Assembly: GCF_015714715.1 (NCBI RefSeq)
Contig: NZ_WAHS01000001.1
Coordinates: 248,001-312,000 of the forward strand
Origin: Aestuariivirga litoralis
GTDB lineage: Bacteria; Pseudomonadota; Alphaproteobacteria; Rhizobiales; Aestuariivirgaceae
Direction of reading: 5' to 3'
DNA: 64,000 bases
The notes below the pieces were generated by a model, which did no database searches, was not told where the DNA came from, and was given only the letters and a program-made list of their open reading frames with translations. Positions 1 to 7,909 of the stretch are shown here, in pieces. How positions within the stretch are numbered: the stretch's first letter is position 1; every line of letters starts with the position of its first letter. Both the position numbers and the translations under genes were made by a program.

Positions 1-54
1 TCGCTTGCGGGCGCGCATGAAGTGGCGTTCTTCCCGCCCGTGACAGGCGGCTGA
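1..54 (+). CDS. moaD: Molybdopterin synthase small subunit, 3' end only
   Basis: Frame 1 from the window edge reads 17 residues ending EVAFFPPVTGG and then TGA at 52-54. A conserved FFPPVxGG tail ending in Gly-Gly is the hallmark of MoaD, the ubiquitin-like sulfur carrier whose C-terminal glycine becomes a thiocarboxylate during molybdopterin synthesis. The stop overlaps the next ATG (TGATG), so the two genes are probably translationally coupled. The 5' part lies outside the window. The call rests on this short tail alone. Confidence 0.72.
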   Translation, partial: SLAGAHEVAFFPPVTGG

Positions 55-806
55 TGCGGCTCAACGTTTTTCTCCAGCAGGCCGGTGTAGGGTCGCGGCG
101 CGAGGCTGAAAGGCTGGTGGAGCAGGGCCGCATTAAGGTGAATGGCGCGCTAGCTGTGGCGACCACGCCCGTGGAAGAGGGCGACCAAGTCACTTTCGAC
201 GGTGCAGCCATTTCGCCGGCCAAGCGTGATTTGCCGCGCGTCTTCCTGCTGAACAAGCCGCTGGATGTTCTGGTCACCACGCGCGACCACAAGGGGCGCG
301 CCATGGTGTTTGATTTGCCCGCATTCCAGAAACCGGGCCTGCCACGGTTGATGACAGTCGGCCGTCTCGATGTGAATTCCGAAGGCCTGCTGGTGTTGTC
401 TGATGATGGCGGCTTGGCGCAGGCCATGATGTCGCCGGCCAATGCGCTGGAGCGTCACTACCGGGTGCGTATTCGTGGGCGGTTTGATGCAAGGCAATTG
501 GCCGAACTGGCGCGCGGCGTGACAATCGATGGCCTTCGCTATCGTGGCGCGCAGTTCGAGGAAGAGGAAGACAAGGGCGGGCGATCCAACAGCTGGTACC
601 GCGTGGTCCTGACCGAGGGCAAGAACCGCGAAATCCGCCGGCTGGTCCAGCATTTTGGAGGCGTGGTGAACCGGCTGATCCGCACAAAATACGGCCCGTT
701 CGATCTGGGCGATCTTGAGTCTGGCGAGATGCGCGAAGTGCCGCCGCGTGCGGTGACGCGGCTGATCGAGACGCTCGCCTCAAAATCCGGAGCAGAAACG
801 CCTTAG
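54..806 (+). CDS. rRNA pseudouridine synthase, RsuA/RluB family
   Basis: The 250-residue product has an N-terminal S4 RNA-binding domain (about residues 1-60, VGSRREAERLVEQGRIKVNG) followed by the pseudouridine synthase domain. The catalytic block GRLDVNSEGLLVLSDDG near residues 103-119 carries the expected Asp, and the late family block EGKNREIRRL is also present. It isomerises a uridine in ribosomal RNA. The RsuA, RluB and RluE branches cannot be told apart by eye, so no symbol is given. The start overlaps the upstream moaD stop. The stop lies one base from that of the convergent sugar kinase. Confidence 0.92.
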   Translation: MRLNVFLQQAGVGSRREAERLVEQGRIKVNGALAVATTPVEEGDQVTFDGAAISPAKRDLPRVFLLNKPLDVLVTTRDHKGRAMVFDLPAFQKPGLPRLMTVGRLDVNSEGLLVLSDDGGLAQAMMSPANALERHYRVRIRGRFDARQLAELARGVTIDGLRYRGAQFEEEEDKGGRSNSWYRVVLTEGKNREIRRLVQHFGGVVNRLIRTKYGPFDLGDLESGEMREVPPRAVTRLIETLASKSGAETP

Positions 807-807
807 A

Positions 808-1821
808 CTAACCGCGCCAGCCCCAGCTGTCGGCCTGCGTCAGGCATTCTTTCCACGGTACGACGGAAGCTGTGGTGTTGGGTGAGCGCAGGGACATGGC
901 CGCCGAAGCATGGGCCAGTTTCAGGCTTTGCTGGATCGGCCAATTCTCGTGATGGCCAAACAGCATGCCTGCAGCAAAGCAATCGCCCGCGCCATTGCTG
1001 CCCAATATCTGATCCTGCGGCACCTTGACGGAAGCATGTTCCGCCGTGTCGCCATTGCGCATCAGCACAATCCCGCCCATTGGAAAATGGATGACCAGCA
1101 TCTCAAGATTGGTGAACGCCGCCATGATCTTTTGTGCGGCGGCGCGGCAGCCTTCGATGTTCGTCACTCCATCTGCCACAGTATCCATTTGCGCAATGGC
1201 ACCCGCCTCTTCGTCATTGATGATGATCGTATCGAGGAAGGGCAGGAAGGATGTGGCCACGGCGTGGACTTTTTTACGCTCCACGCTGACCAGTTCCATA
1301 TTGGTCTTGAGGCCCGCGGCCTTCGCTTTTTTCAGCACTGTCACCCAGCCGGATGCGTCGCCTTTCCACGGCCCGTCAAGAACGGGCTGCAGACCGGGGA
1401 GGCCCAGATGCGCAATGCGGCAGGTGGTCTTGGTGAAGTCAAAATCATCCGGGCTTTGCACTTTGAAGGCGCCCGGTTCATGAAAGTGGGTGCGTTTGCC
1501 GGTGCGCTGGTCAGTCATCGCGTAAGTTACCGAGGTTGCGATGCCGTCCCGCATCTCCAAAGCTTCCCGTGCAATGCCCAACTCGTCGCAGATGCGCCAG
1601 AGCAAATGGCCGAACTCGTCATTGCCTACCAAGCCCTGAGCCTCAACCTGGAAAGGTGCTCCCAGCCGCTTCAATGCGGTGGACATGTTATGACCGGGGC
1701 AGCCGCCAAAATCGGAACTGCCAAGAATAGTCGCCACAGTTTCCTGCGACGGCCAATGATCAACGGTGACGTTGCGGTCTCCGCACCACGCGCCACCGCA
1801 GAGAATACCGCTGCGCTGCAT
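808..1821 (-). CDS. PfkB-family carbohydrate kinase
   Basis: The 337-residue product is a ribokinase-like kinase. The C-terminal signature GSNGAGDCFAAGMLFG holds the GAGD anion hole and catalytic Asp that phosphorylate a sugar hydroxyl. An N-terminal GG motif (SSDFGGCPGHN) corresponds to the substrate-binding block. The substrate cannot be read from sequence. It lies 3 bases downstream of the aldolase-like gene on the same strand, so both are likely co-transcribed. A kinase next to an aldolase recalls the LacC/LacD or FruK logic of phosphorylating and then cleaving a ketose phosphate, but that is inference. Confidence 0.85.
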   Translation of the reverse strand: MQRSGILCGGAWCGDRNVTVDHWPSQETVATILGSSDFGGCPGHNMSTALKRLGAPFQVEAQGLVGNDEFGHLLWRICDELGIAREALEMRDGIATSVTYAMTDQRTGKRTHFHEPGAFKVQSPDDFDFTKTTCRIAHLGLPGLQPVLDGPWKGDASGWVTVLKKAKAAGLKTNMELVSVERKKVHAVATSFLPFLDTIIINDEEAGAIAQMDTVADGVTNIEGCRAAAQKIMAAFTNLEMLVIHFPMGGIVLMRNGDTAEHASVKVPQDQILGSNGAGDCFAAGMLFGHHENWPIQQSLKLAHASAAMSLRSPNTTASVVPWKECLTQADSWGWRG

Positions 1822-1824
1822 GGA

Positions 1825-2799
1825 TCAGACCTTCAAGACCGGATCGGTGATCTCGATATCGGCGGCCAAAGGCCTGTCCGGCGTCAGGCGATTCTTGGAG
1901 AGGTGGTCGTGATAGGCCTTCACGGCTTCAGCCGTGGTCAGGTCATTTTCCACCACAGCGCGCATCAGTTCGACCAACTTCACCGGGCTTTCGGCGAAGT
2001 TGATCTTGCGGCCGAACAGGGCGACACGGCCGCCATGCTTTTCCGATTGCGAGGCCAGCTCAAACGTATCGCGCGTGGTGCCGCGTGCGCCGCCCAGAAT
2101 GCCGACGATCAGATGGCCGGGGTCATAGCTGGCCAATTCTTCCATCGCCTTGGCGCCGTTATATTGCATCTTGAGGAAGGTGGGATATTCCGAGGAGGTC
2201 ACGCCGGCCAGGGTGCGCACGATGCAATCATTGATGAAGGTGCCAAGATCAGCACCGCGCAGACCAATGTCAAATGCCGGATTGAACACTTCGAGGAAGT
2301 GCCGCATTTTCACGGCCTTGGCTTCCTCGCGAAACTCCGCATAGGCCAGCTGCGTCCTCACATCGTGGTTGACGTTGTTGCTGTAAGTCACTGAATAAAG
2401 GCCAAGATCAGCGAACTTGCGAGCCTCTTTCAAACGCGCCGAGCGGAACGGCTGCGACGGGGTTTCCTTGTAGGAGCCGCCACGGTGCGACCAGATATCG
2501 GTCGTGTCATTCAGGCGGATGGCAGGGGTCACTTTGGTCTTGAGGAAAGCCTTTTCCTTCTGCAGGCGCTCGGCCACTGAGGCCGAGACCAGCATGATAT
2601 CGACAAGGCCGGATTTGGTCATCTCGGTCATCGCGGCCAAATATTCAGCCTTGGTTTTTAGGCGGTCATGCTCGCGGTGCGGGCCGGGTGCGGCGCGGCC
2701 AAAACCCATATCGCCATCCTTGGCATCGGCGATGATGAAGTCGGTGGGTTTGTATTTGCCGGAGCGGATGCGGGCAAGTTTGGTGTCAAGGCTGGTCAT
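1825..2799 (-). CDS. Class I aldolase-like TIM-barrel protein
   Basis: The product is 324 residues when started at the ATG at 2799, which has a good ribosome site (GAGGG, 6 bases upstream); the open frame extends much further up but that part is the shadow of the opposite gene. The protein looks like the DeoC/LacD/FbaB aldolase superfamily: a conserved early DAKDGDMGFG block, FLEVFNP in mid-sequence, and TFLKMQYNGAKAMEEL, where the Lys is a candidate Schiff-base residue. Glycine-rich GILGGARGTT resembles a phosphate-binding loop. The substrate is unknown. The pairing with the downstream PfkB kinase suggests cleavage of a phosphorylated sugar. Family placement is moderately sure, the reaction is not. 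Confidence 0.62.
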   Translation of the reverse strand: MTSLDTKLARIRSGKYKPTDFIIADAKDGDMGFGRAAPGPHREHDRLKTKAEYLAAMTEMTKSGLVDIMLVSASVAERLQKEKAFLKTKVTPAIRLNDTTDIWSHRGGSYKETPSQPFRSARLKEARKFADLGLYSVTYSNNVNHDVRTQLAYAEFREEAKAVKMRHFLEVFNPAFDIGLRGADLGTFINDCIVRTLAGVTSSEYPTFLKMQYNGAKAMEELASYDPGHLIVGILGGARGTTRDTFELASQSEKHGGRVALFGRKINFAESPVKLVELMRAVVENDLTTAEAVKAYHDHLSKNRLTPDRPLAADIEITDPVLKV

Positions 2800-2898
2800 G
2801 ATTTCCCTCTTTTCGCCTGAGGCTAGTTGCTGGCGGCATTCTTGCCAAGGCCTTCGCGTGATAAACATGCCAGCTATGATTCTTCGCAGGCGTACCAG

Positions 2899-4380
2899 AT
2901 GACTTTTGCAACCGGGCAGGGCCGGGGGTTCGTGATGGCGCTGGGCGCCGTGTTGGCTCTGGCGGTGTTTGCCTATGTCAGCTCGCATGTCGCCTGGCTG
3001 CTGCGCGAGCCTGACCTCTGGTGGCATATCCGCAGCGGGCAAGTGATGATTGAGACCGGCCATGTACCGCAGGTCGATACATTCTCCTACACGCATGACG
3101 GAAAGCCCTGGATTGCCAAGGAATGGCTGTCTCAGGTGATTTTCGCCTTTGTCTATGCAGCCGCGGGTTGGGCGGGTCCACTGATCCTCTCCGCCGCCGC
3201 CGTCAGCTTCACCGCGTGGCTGATTTACGCGCGCGCCACGCGTGACATTCAGCCGGTCTATGCCGCAGCGTTGGTGATCCTCAGCGTGTTTGTGGTGCAG
3301 GGGGTGATGGTGGCCAGGCCGCATATTCTCACTTTCCCGGTTGCCACTGGCCTGGCGATCCTGCTGTTTGATGCTGCCCGCTTGCGCCGCGCGCCGCCGT
3401 TCTGGACCCTGCTGCTCACGGTGCTGTGGACCAACCTGCATGGCAGCTTCTCCATTGCCTTTGTGATCGCAGGGTGTGCCTTCATTGATTACATCGAGCG
3501 CGCGCGGTTTTCTGATCGCCGCACCATCATTAAGTGGCTCGCATATTTGGTCTTGAGCGTGCTGGTCACGCTGATCAATCCATACTTTATCCAGCCCTAT
3601 GTGATTGCGCTGGCGCTGGCTGGCGGGCTGGATGTGATGAGCCGCATTTCGGAATGGGCGCCTTTCACCGCGCCGGAAAATTCGGTGATGGAACTGGGCT
3701 TCATGCTGGCCTTTTTCCTGCTGCTCAAGGCGCGGGCGAAATTCACCATCGGCCAGATCCTGTTCACGCTGATGGCTTTTCACATGGTGCTGTCGCACGT
3801 GCGCTTCATCTATGTGTTCTTCCTCAGCGTGCCGGTGGTGCTGCTGCCGGAGATTGCCGAGGCAGTCCCCGTTGTGTCGCTTACCAACTGGCTCAAGCGC
3901 CCGCGCGATGGGCTGGAAAGTTTTGTGGGTGGCAAGGCGAGTGCGATTGCTGGAATTGCCAGTGTGCTGTTCGTTGCGGGCTGCGGCTATCTGTTGATGA
4001 AGGATCGTGTGGTGCCACCGGACAAGACGGCAATCACCGGCGCTCTCGCCTTTGTCGAAAAGCACCGCGCCGCTGATACGGCTTTGCAGAAGAATGTGTT
4101 CAATGACTACAATCTGGGCGGGCCGCTGATCCTGTCTGGCATCAGGACCTATGTGGATGGCAGGGCCGAGCAATTGTTCCTCGGCGATTTCATGAAGCAG
4201 TATTTGGACAGCGGCGACAGCACGGGTGGGGCTGCACTTGCGGAAATCCTCAGCGACACTTCGATTGGCTGGACGATTTTCCCGCCGTCTGACCCGCGCA
4301 ATGCCAATCTGGCTTTAATGCCGGAATGGCAGAAGATGTATGAGGACAAGTCTGCCGTGATCTACGAGCGGAAGGGCTGA
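2899..4380 (+). CDS. Polytopic membrane protein of unknown function
   Basis: The product is 493 residues from the ATG at 2899. An earlier in-frame start at 2827 gives an unlikely polar extension. About ten hydrophobic segments are visible. The first periplasmic loop has EPDLWWHIRSG and DTFSYTHDGKPW, and the C-terminal soluble part has VFNDYNLGGPLI and TYVDGRAE. This combination (PDLWWH after the first helix, then NDYNxGG and a VDGR motif) is seen in a widespread family of bacterial membrane proteins that resemble GT-C glycosyltransferases. No function is established to my knowledge. It is divergent from the aldolase gene, with about 100 bp between them. Confidence 0.8.
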   Translation: MTFATGQGRGFVMALGAVLALAVFAYVSSHVAWLLREPDLWWHIRSGQVMIETGHVPQVDTFSYTHDGKPWIAKEWLSQVIFAFVYAAAGWAGPLILSAAAVSFTAWLIYARATRDIQPVYAAALVILSVFVVQGVMVARPHILTFPVATGLAILLFDAARLRRAPPFWTLLLTVLWTNLHGSFSIAFVIAGCAFIDYIERARFSDRRTIIKWLAYLVLSVLVTLINPYFIQPYVIALALAGGLDVMSRISEWAPFTAPENSVMELGFMLAFFLLLKARAKFTIGQILFTLMAFHMVLSHVRFIYVFFLSVPVVLLPEIAEAVPVVSLTNWLKRPRDGLESFVGGKASAIAGIASVLFVAGCGYLLMKDRVVPPDKTAITGALAFVEKHRAADTALQKNVFNDYNLGGPLILSGIRTYVDGRAEQLFLGDFMKQYLDSGDSTGGAALAEILSDTSIGWTIFPPSDPRNANLALMPEWQKMYEDKSAVIYERKG

Positions 4381-4435
4381 AAGACCCTCATCCGCCCTTC
4401 GGGCACCTTCCCCCAGAGGAGGAAGGGCGAAGCAT
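4381..4435. repeat. Rhizobial-type dispersed palindromic element
   Basis: The 58-bp gap between the convergent membrane protein and ilvE genes holds CCCTCATCCGCCCTTCGGGC followed by CCTTCCCCCAGAGGAGGAAGG. Each half can fold into a hairpin (GCCC-TTC-GGGC, and CCTTCC with GGAAGG). This strongly resembles the extragenic palindromes repeated many times in rhizobial genomes. Only one copy is seen here, so its repeat status rests on recollection of that element. It may also act as a bidirectional terminator. Confidence 0.5.
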
Positions 4436-4438
4436 GAA

Positions 4439-5311
4439 TCAAGCCCGCGCGTAGTTGGAATAGGTATCCATCAGCGTGCGGCTCATATTGCCGGGCGTGA
4501 ACTTGTACGGGCCGACTTCTGACACCGGCGTTACTTCGGCAGCCGAGCCCACGATGAAGCACTCGTTAAAGCTCGCAAGTTCTTCCGGCATGATGCGGCG
4601 CTCATTCACTGTCATGCCCTGGCCCTTAGCCACTTCGATTACCGTTTGTCTTGTGATGCCGTTGAGGAAGCAATCGGCAATCGGGGTATGCAGCTCGCCA
4701 TCCTTGGTGAAGAAGATGTTGGCGCCGGTGCATTCGGCTACGCGGCCCTGCCAGTCCAGCATCATGGCATCGGCATAGCCCTTCTTCTCGGCCTTGTGCT
4801 TGGAGATGGTGCAGATCATGTAGAGGCCGGCGGCCTTGGCATGAACCGGAGCACACGCCGGATCGGGCCTGCGATAATCAGCGATGTCGAGGCGGATGCC
4901 CTTCATCTTGGTTTCGGGATCGAACATGGAAGGCCAATCCCAGGTGGCGATGGCCACATGGATCTTGTTGTGCTGGGCCGAGACGGCCATCATTTCCGAA
5001 CCGCGGAAGGCAACCGGGCGCACATATTGGTCGCCGCCGCCATTGGCCTTCACCACGGCATCCTTGGCCGCGATGATTTCGGCATCGGTGAAGGGCAGGT
5101 CGAAATCGAGGATATTGGCCGACTTGCGGAAACGCTCGGTATGTTCCTTGGACTTGAAGATCTTGCCCTTGTAGGCGCGTTCGCCTTCAAAAACGGAGGA
5201 GCCGTAATGCAGGCCATGAGTCAGCACATGGACCTTGGCATCCTTCCACGGCACAATCTCGCCATTGAACCAGAGAGAGCCTTCGCGCTGGTCAAATGGG
5301 ATGATCGACAT
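4439..5311 (-). CDS. ilvE: Branched-chain amino acid aminotransferase
   Basis: The 290-residue product is a fold-type IV PLP aminotransferase that makes Leu, Ile and Val from their 2-oxo acids. FNGEIVPWKDAKVHVLTHGL and GSSVFEGERAY form the family N-terminus. Lys159 (HAKAAGLYM) falls exactly where the PLP Schiff-base Lys of E. coli IlvE lies. CTGANIFF and the C-terminal GSAAEVTPV block complete the signature. The length is usual for the family. It is divergent from marR across an 83-bp spacer that holds an inverted repeat, so the MarR protein may influence it. Confidence 0.95.
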   Translation of the reverse strand: MSIIPFDQREGSLWFNGEIVPWKDAKVHVLTHGLHYGSSVFEGERAYKGKIFKSKEHTERFRKSANILDFDLPFTDAEIIAAKDAVVKANGGGDQYVRPVAFRGSEMMAVSAQHNKIHVAIATWDWPSMFDPETKMKGIRLDIADYRRPDPACAPVHAKAAGLYMICTISKHKAEKKGYADAMMLDWQGRVAECTGANIFFTKDGELHTPIADCFLNGITRQTVIEVAKGQGMTVNERRIMPEELASFNECFIVGSAAEVTPVSEVGPYKFTPGNMSRTLMDTYSNYARA

Positions 5312-5385
5312 GGTATTCCTCCGGAGTGTTTTTGCTTTGTAACGAAATCAGATAGAGAAGAGTCGACGCTAACACGACTGGAATA

Positions 5386-5406
5386 TATGTCAATATGGCT
5401 GACATA
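5386..5406. promoter_or_regulatory. Inverted repeat over the marR start, candidate operator
   Basis: TATGTCA and TGACATA are perfect 7-bp inverted arms separated by 7 bases, and the marR ATG (5395) lies in the spacer. Length and symmetry fit a dimeric winged-helix regulator. Its place in the ilvE-marR spacer suggests MarR autoregulation and perhaps control of ilvE. Binding is inferred only. Confidence 0.5.
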
Positions 5407-5880
5407 AATGTAACGCATAGGAGCAATGCCGTTTCCCTGGTGGAATTGCTGTTCTTTGCCTACCGCGATTTTGTGGCTGATCCGGATCATCATCTGGAAG
5501 GGCTGGGCTTTGGCCGCGCCCATCACCGGGTCATCCATTTCGTCGGCCGCAATCCGGGCCTTACCGTGGCGGGGCTGCTCGACATTCTGCAGATCACCAA
5601 GCAGAGCCTGGCGCGGGTTCTGAAAGAGCTGATCGACAAGGGGTATGTGTTCCAGAAGGAAGGCGCTGAAGACCGCCGTCAGCGTTTGTTGTTCCTCACG
5701 CCCTCGGGCGAAGGGCTGCGCAAGGAATTGATGGCGCCGCAAGTGGAACGGTTTGAACGCGCCTGCGCAGAGACCGGCCTGCCGCCTGAACAGTTCCGCG
5801 CCATGCTGGTGCATCTGATCAATCCGGAAAACCAGGACATGGCGCAAAAGACCGTGTCTGGGCCCAAAGCTGATGGTTGA
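5395..5880 (+). CDS. MarR-family transcriptional regulator
   Basis: The 161-residue product has the MarR winged helix-turn-helix: LTVAGLLDILQITKQSLARVLKEL is the recognition helix pair, and EGAEDRRQRLLFLTPSG is the wing with its DxR signature. The N-terminal helix (LLFFAYRDF) is for dimerisation. The ligand is unknown. It overlaps the response regulator gene by 8 bp, so it is the first gene of a three-gene regulatory operon. It is divergent from ilvE. Confidence 0.9.
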   Translation: MADINVTHRSNAVSLVELLFFAYRDFVADPDHHLEGLGFGRAHHRVIHFVGRNPGLTVAGLLDILQITKQSLARVLKELIDKGYVFQKEGAEDRRQRLLFLTPSGEGLRKELMAPQVERFERACAETGLPPEQFRAMLVHLINPENQDMAQKTVSGPKADG

Positions 5881-6556
5881 TCTGCCGCATGTCATGGTGG
5901 TGGATGACGATGCGCGCCTCCGTGCGCTGCTGAAGGACTTTCTGGTGGGCGAGGGCTACCGCGTCACCACGGCGGCTTCGGCCTCTGCGGCGCGCACCAT
6001 GATGCAGGGCCTGGATTTCGACGCACTGATCCTGGATGTGATGATGCCCGGCGAGACGGGTCTCTCTTTCCTGAAGCGCCTGCGCGAGGACAAGGGTGAA
6101 ATCCCGGTGCTGATGTTGTCAGCGCTCTCCGGCGCACAGGATCGCATTGCGGGGCTTTCAACCGGCAGCGATGATTATCTGGCCAAGCCTTTCGAGCCGG
6201 AGGAACTGCTGCTGCGCCTGCAGAAGCTTTTGCGCCGGGCCAAACGTGGTGCCAGTGAAGCCGCCGAGGCGGCCTTCGGGGATTATGTTTTCAACCGGCA
6301 GATGGGCGAGCTTAAAAAGCAGAACGAGATCATCAAGCTCACTTCGGGCGAGCGTGACATTCTGCGCCTGCTGATCGAAGCCAATGGCGAAGCTGTTTCG
6401 CGTGATACGCTGGCCGGCGGGCAGAGCGCTGAGGCCACCCGCAAAGTCGATGTGCAGATCAACCGGCTGCGGCAGAAAATCGAAGATGAGCCTTCCGCCC
6501 CTCGGTTTCTGCAAACCATTCGTGGGCGCGGCTATGCCTTGGTCACGGGGCGCTGA
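5873..6556 (+). CDS. OmpR/PhoB-family response regulator
   Basis: The 227-residue product has a receiver domain (residues 7-120) with the acidic pocket D11-D13, phosphoacceptor D55 (ALILDVMMPG) and K105 (LAKPF). A C-terminal winged-helix DNA-binding domain follows (RKVDVQINRLRQKIEDEP and TIRGRGYALV). The stop overlaps the start of the histidine kinase (TGATG), so they form a cognate pair. The target genes are unknown. Confidence 0.95.
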   Translation: MVDLPHVMVVDDDARLRALLKDFLVGEGYRVTTAASASAARTMMQGLDFDALILDVMMPGETGLSFLKRLREDKGEIPVLMLSALSGAQDRIAGLSTGSDDYLAKPFEPEELLLRLQKLLRRAKRGASEAAEAAFGDYVFNRQMGELKKQNEIIKLTSGERDILRLLIEANGEAVSRDTLAGGQSAEATRKVDVQINRLRQKIEDEPSAPRFLQTIRGRGYALVTGR

Positions 6557-7908
6557 TGGCTGAGGGAACCAGCCTTTACGACCGGCTGAACGCGCTGCTT
6601 GAGGCCTATGCGCCCCGTGATCTTTACCGGCGCGCGCTGACCATCATGATCACGCCGGTGGTGCTGCTCAATATCCTGTTCGCGGTGGTGTTGGTGTCGC
6701 GCTATCTCGACAATGTGGCCAATGTGCTGTCGCGCACGCTCGCTTACGAAACGGCCTTGATCGTGAAGCTCTACGAGGATTCCGACAAGAGCCCCGCCGC
6801 CATCGCACGGGTGAAGGACTATGCGGAACAGTCCTTGAACATGCAGTTCAAGGCAGAGCCGGGAACCACGCTGCCCACGGCAAAGCCGGAGCCGGTGCTG
6901 GCCGTCATCGACCGCAAGATCAATGCCTTTCTGGCCGAAGACCTCGACAAGCCCTTCGTGGTGGATGCGCGTGACTCGTCTGGCCGTGTGGCTGTCCATG
7001 TGCAGGTCGCACCCGATATGACCTTTGTGATCAGCGTTGACGAAAACCGCGCTCAGGCGGTGGGTACGCCTCTGCTGCTGTTGTTTATGGCGCTTTCCAC
7101 GCTTGTTTTTATGGCGATTGCCGTGGTGTTCATGCGCAACCAGATCAAGCCGATCCTGGATTTGACGGCGGCGGCACAAGCTTTCGGCAAGGGGCGTGAT
7201 ACGGCAAGTTTTAAACCGGAAGGCGCTTCGGAAGTGCGGCTGGCGGGTGAAGCCTTCCTCGACATGCAGCGCCGCATTGCACGGCATGTGGAGCAGCGCA
7301 CGACTCTGCTCGCCGGTGTCAGCCACGATCTGCGCACCATCCTCACGCGGTTTAAACTGCAGCTCGCGGTGTTCGGCAAGGGCCCGAAAACCGTGGCTTT
7401 GCATGAAGACGTGAATGAAATGCAGCATATGCTGGAAGACTACATGGCCTTTGTGCGCGGTGATGGCGGCGAGCAGGCGGCTTCCTTCCGGGTGCCTGAA
7501 CTGGTGCAAAGCGTGGTGGCGGCCATCGCGCGTGGTGGTGCTGTTGTGGAAGTGAAAACGCTGCCTGATCTGATGATCATGGTGAAGCCCAATGCCTTCC
7601 GCCGGTTGCTAGGCAATGTGACCTCCAATGCGCAGCGCTTTGCCAAGCATGTGCAGATTTCAGGCGAAGCGTTTGATGACAGGCTCTGGCTTTATGTCGA
7701 TGATGACGGGCCTGGCATCCCGCCGCATCTGCGCGAGGAGGCGTTCAAGCCGTTCACGCGTTTGGATGAAGCGCGCAATCTCGATCATTCCGGCTCAGGC
7801 CTCGGCCTTGCCATCGCGCTTGATATTGCGCAGGCCCATGGCGGCGACATTGCGCTGGGCGACAGCCCGATTGGTGGGCTGCGCGTCACGATCCGGGTGC
7901 CGTTCTAG
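6556..7908 (+). CDS. EnvZ-like sensor histidine kinase
   Basis: The 450-residue inner-membrane kinase has a first membrane segment at about residues 28-48, a roughly 120-residue periplasmic region, a second membrane segment at about 172-193 and a HAMP linker (NQIKPILDLTAAAQAFGKG). The H-box is SHDLRTILTRFKLQL with His257. The usual Pro after Thr is Ile here. The N box (LLGNVTSNAQRFAK), G1 (DDDGPGIP) and G2 (GSGLGLAI) are all intact. It should phosphorylate the response regulator encoded just upstream. The signal is unknown. Confidence 0.94.
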   Translation: MAEGTSLYDRLNALLEAYAPRDLYRRALTIMITPVVLLNILFAVVLVSRYLDNVANVLSRTLAYETALIVKLYEDSDKSPAAIARVKDYAEQSLNMQFKAEPGTTLPTAKPEPVLAVIDRKINAFLAEDLDKPFVVDARDSSGRVAVHVQVAPDMTFVISVDENRAQAVGTPLLLLFMALSTLVFMAIAVVFMRNQIKPILDLTAAAQAFGKGRDTASFKPEGASEVRLAGEAFLDMQRRIARHVEQRTTLLAGVSHDLRTILTRFKLQLAVFGKGPKTVALHEDVNEMQHMLEDYMAFVRGDGGEQAASFRVPELVQSVVAAIARGGAVVEVKTLPDLMIMVKPNAFRRLLGNVTSNAQRFAKHVQISGEAFDDRLWLYVDDDGPGIPPHLREEAFKPFTRLDEARNLDHSGSGLGLAIALDIAQAHGGDIALGDSPIGGLRVTIRVPF

Positions 7909-7909
7909 G

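Noticed and set aside
910-2394. Plus-strand open frame opposite the PfkB and aldolase genes
   Set aside because: It spans two well-supported minus-strand genes and shows only the composition of a high-GC shadow frame.
2800-4173. Minus-strand open frame continuing 1.37 kb upstream of the aldolase-like gene
   Set aside because: The translation is rich in His, Gln and Arg with no family features and lies opposite a membrane protein gene; the ATG at 2799 has a good ribosome site.
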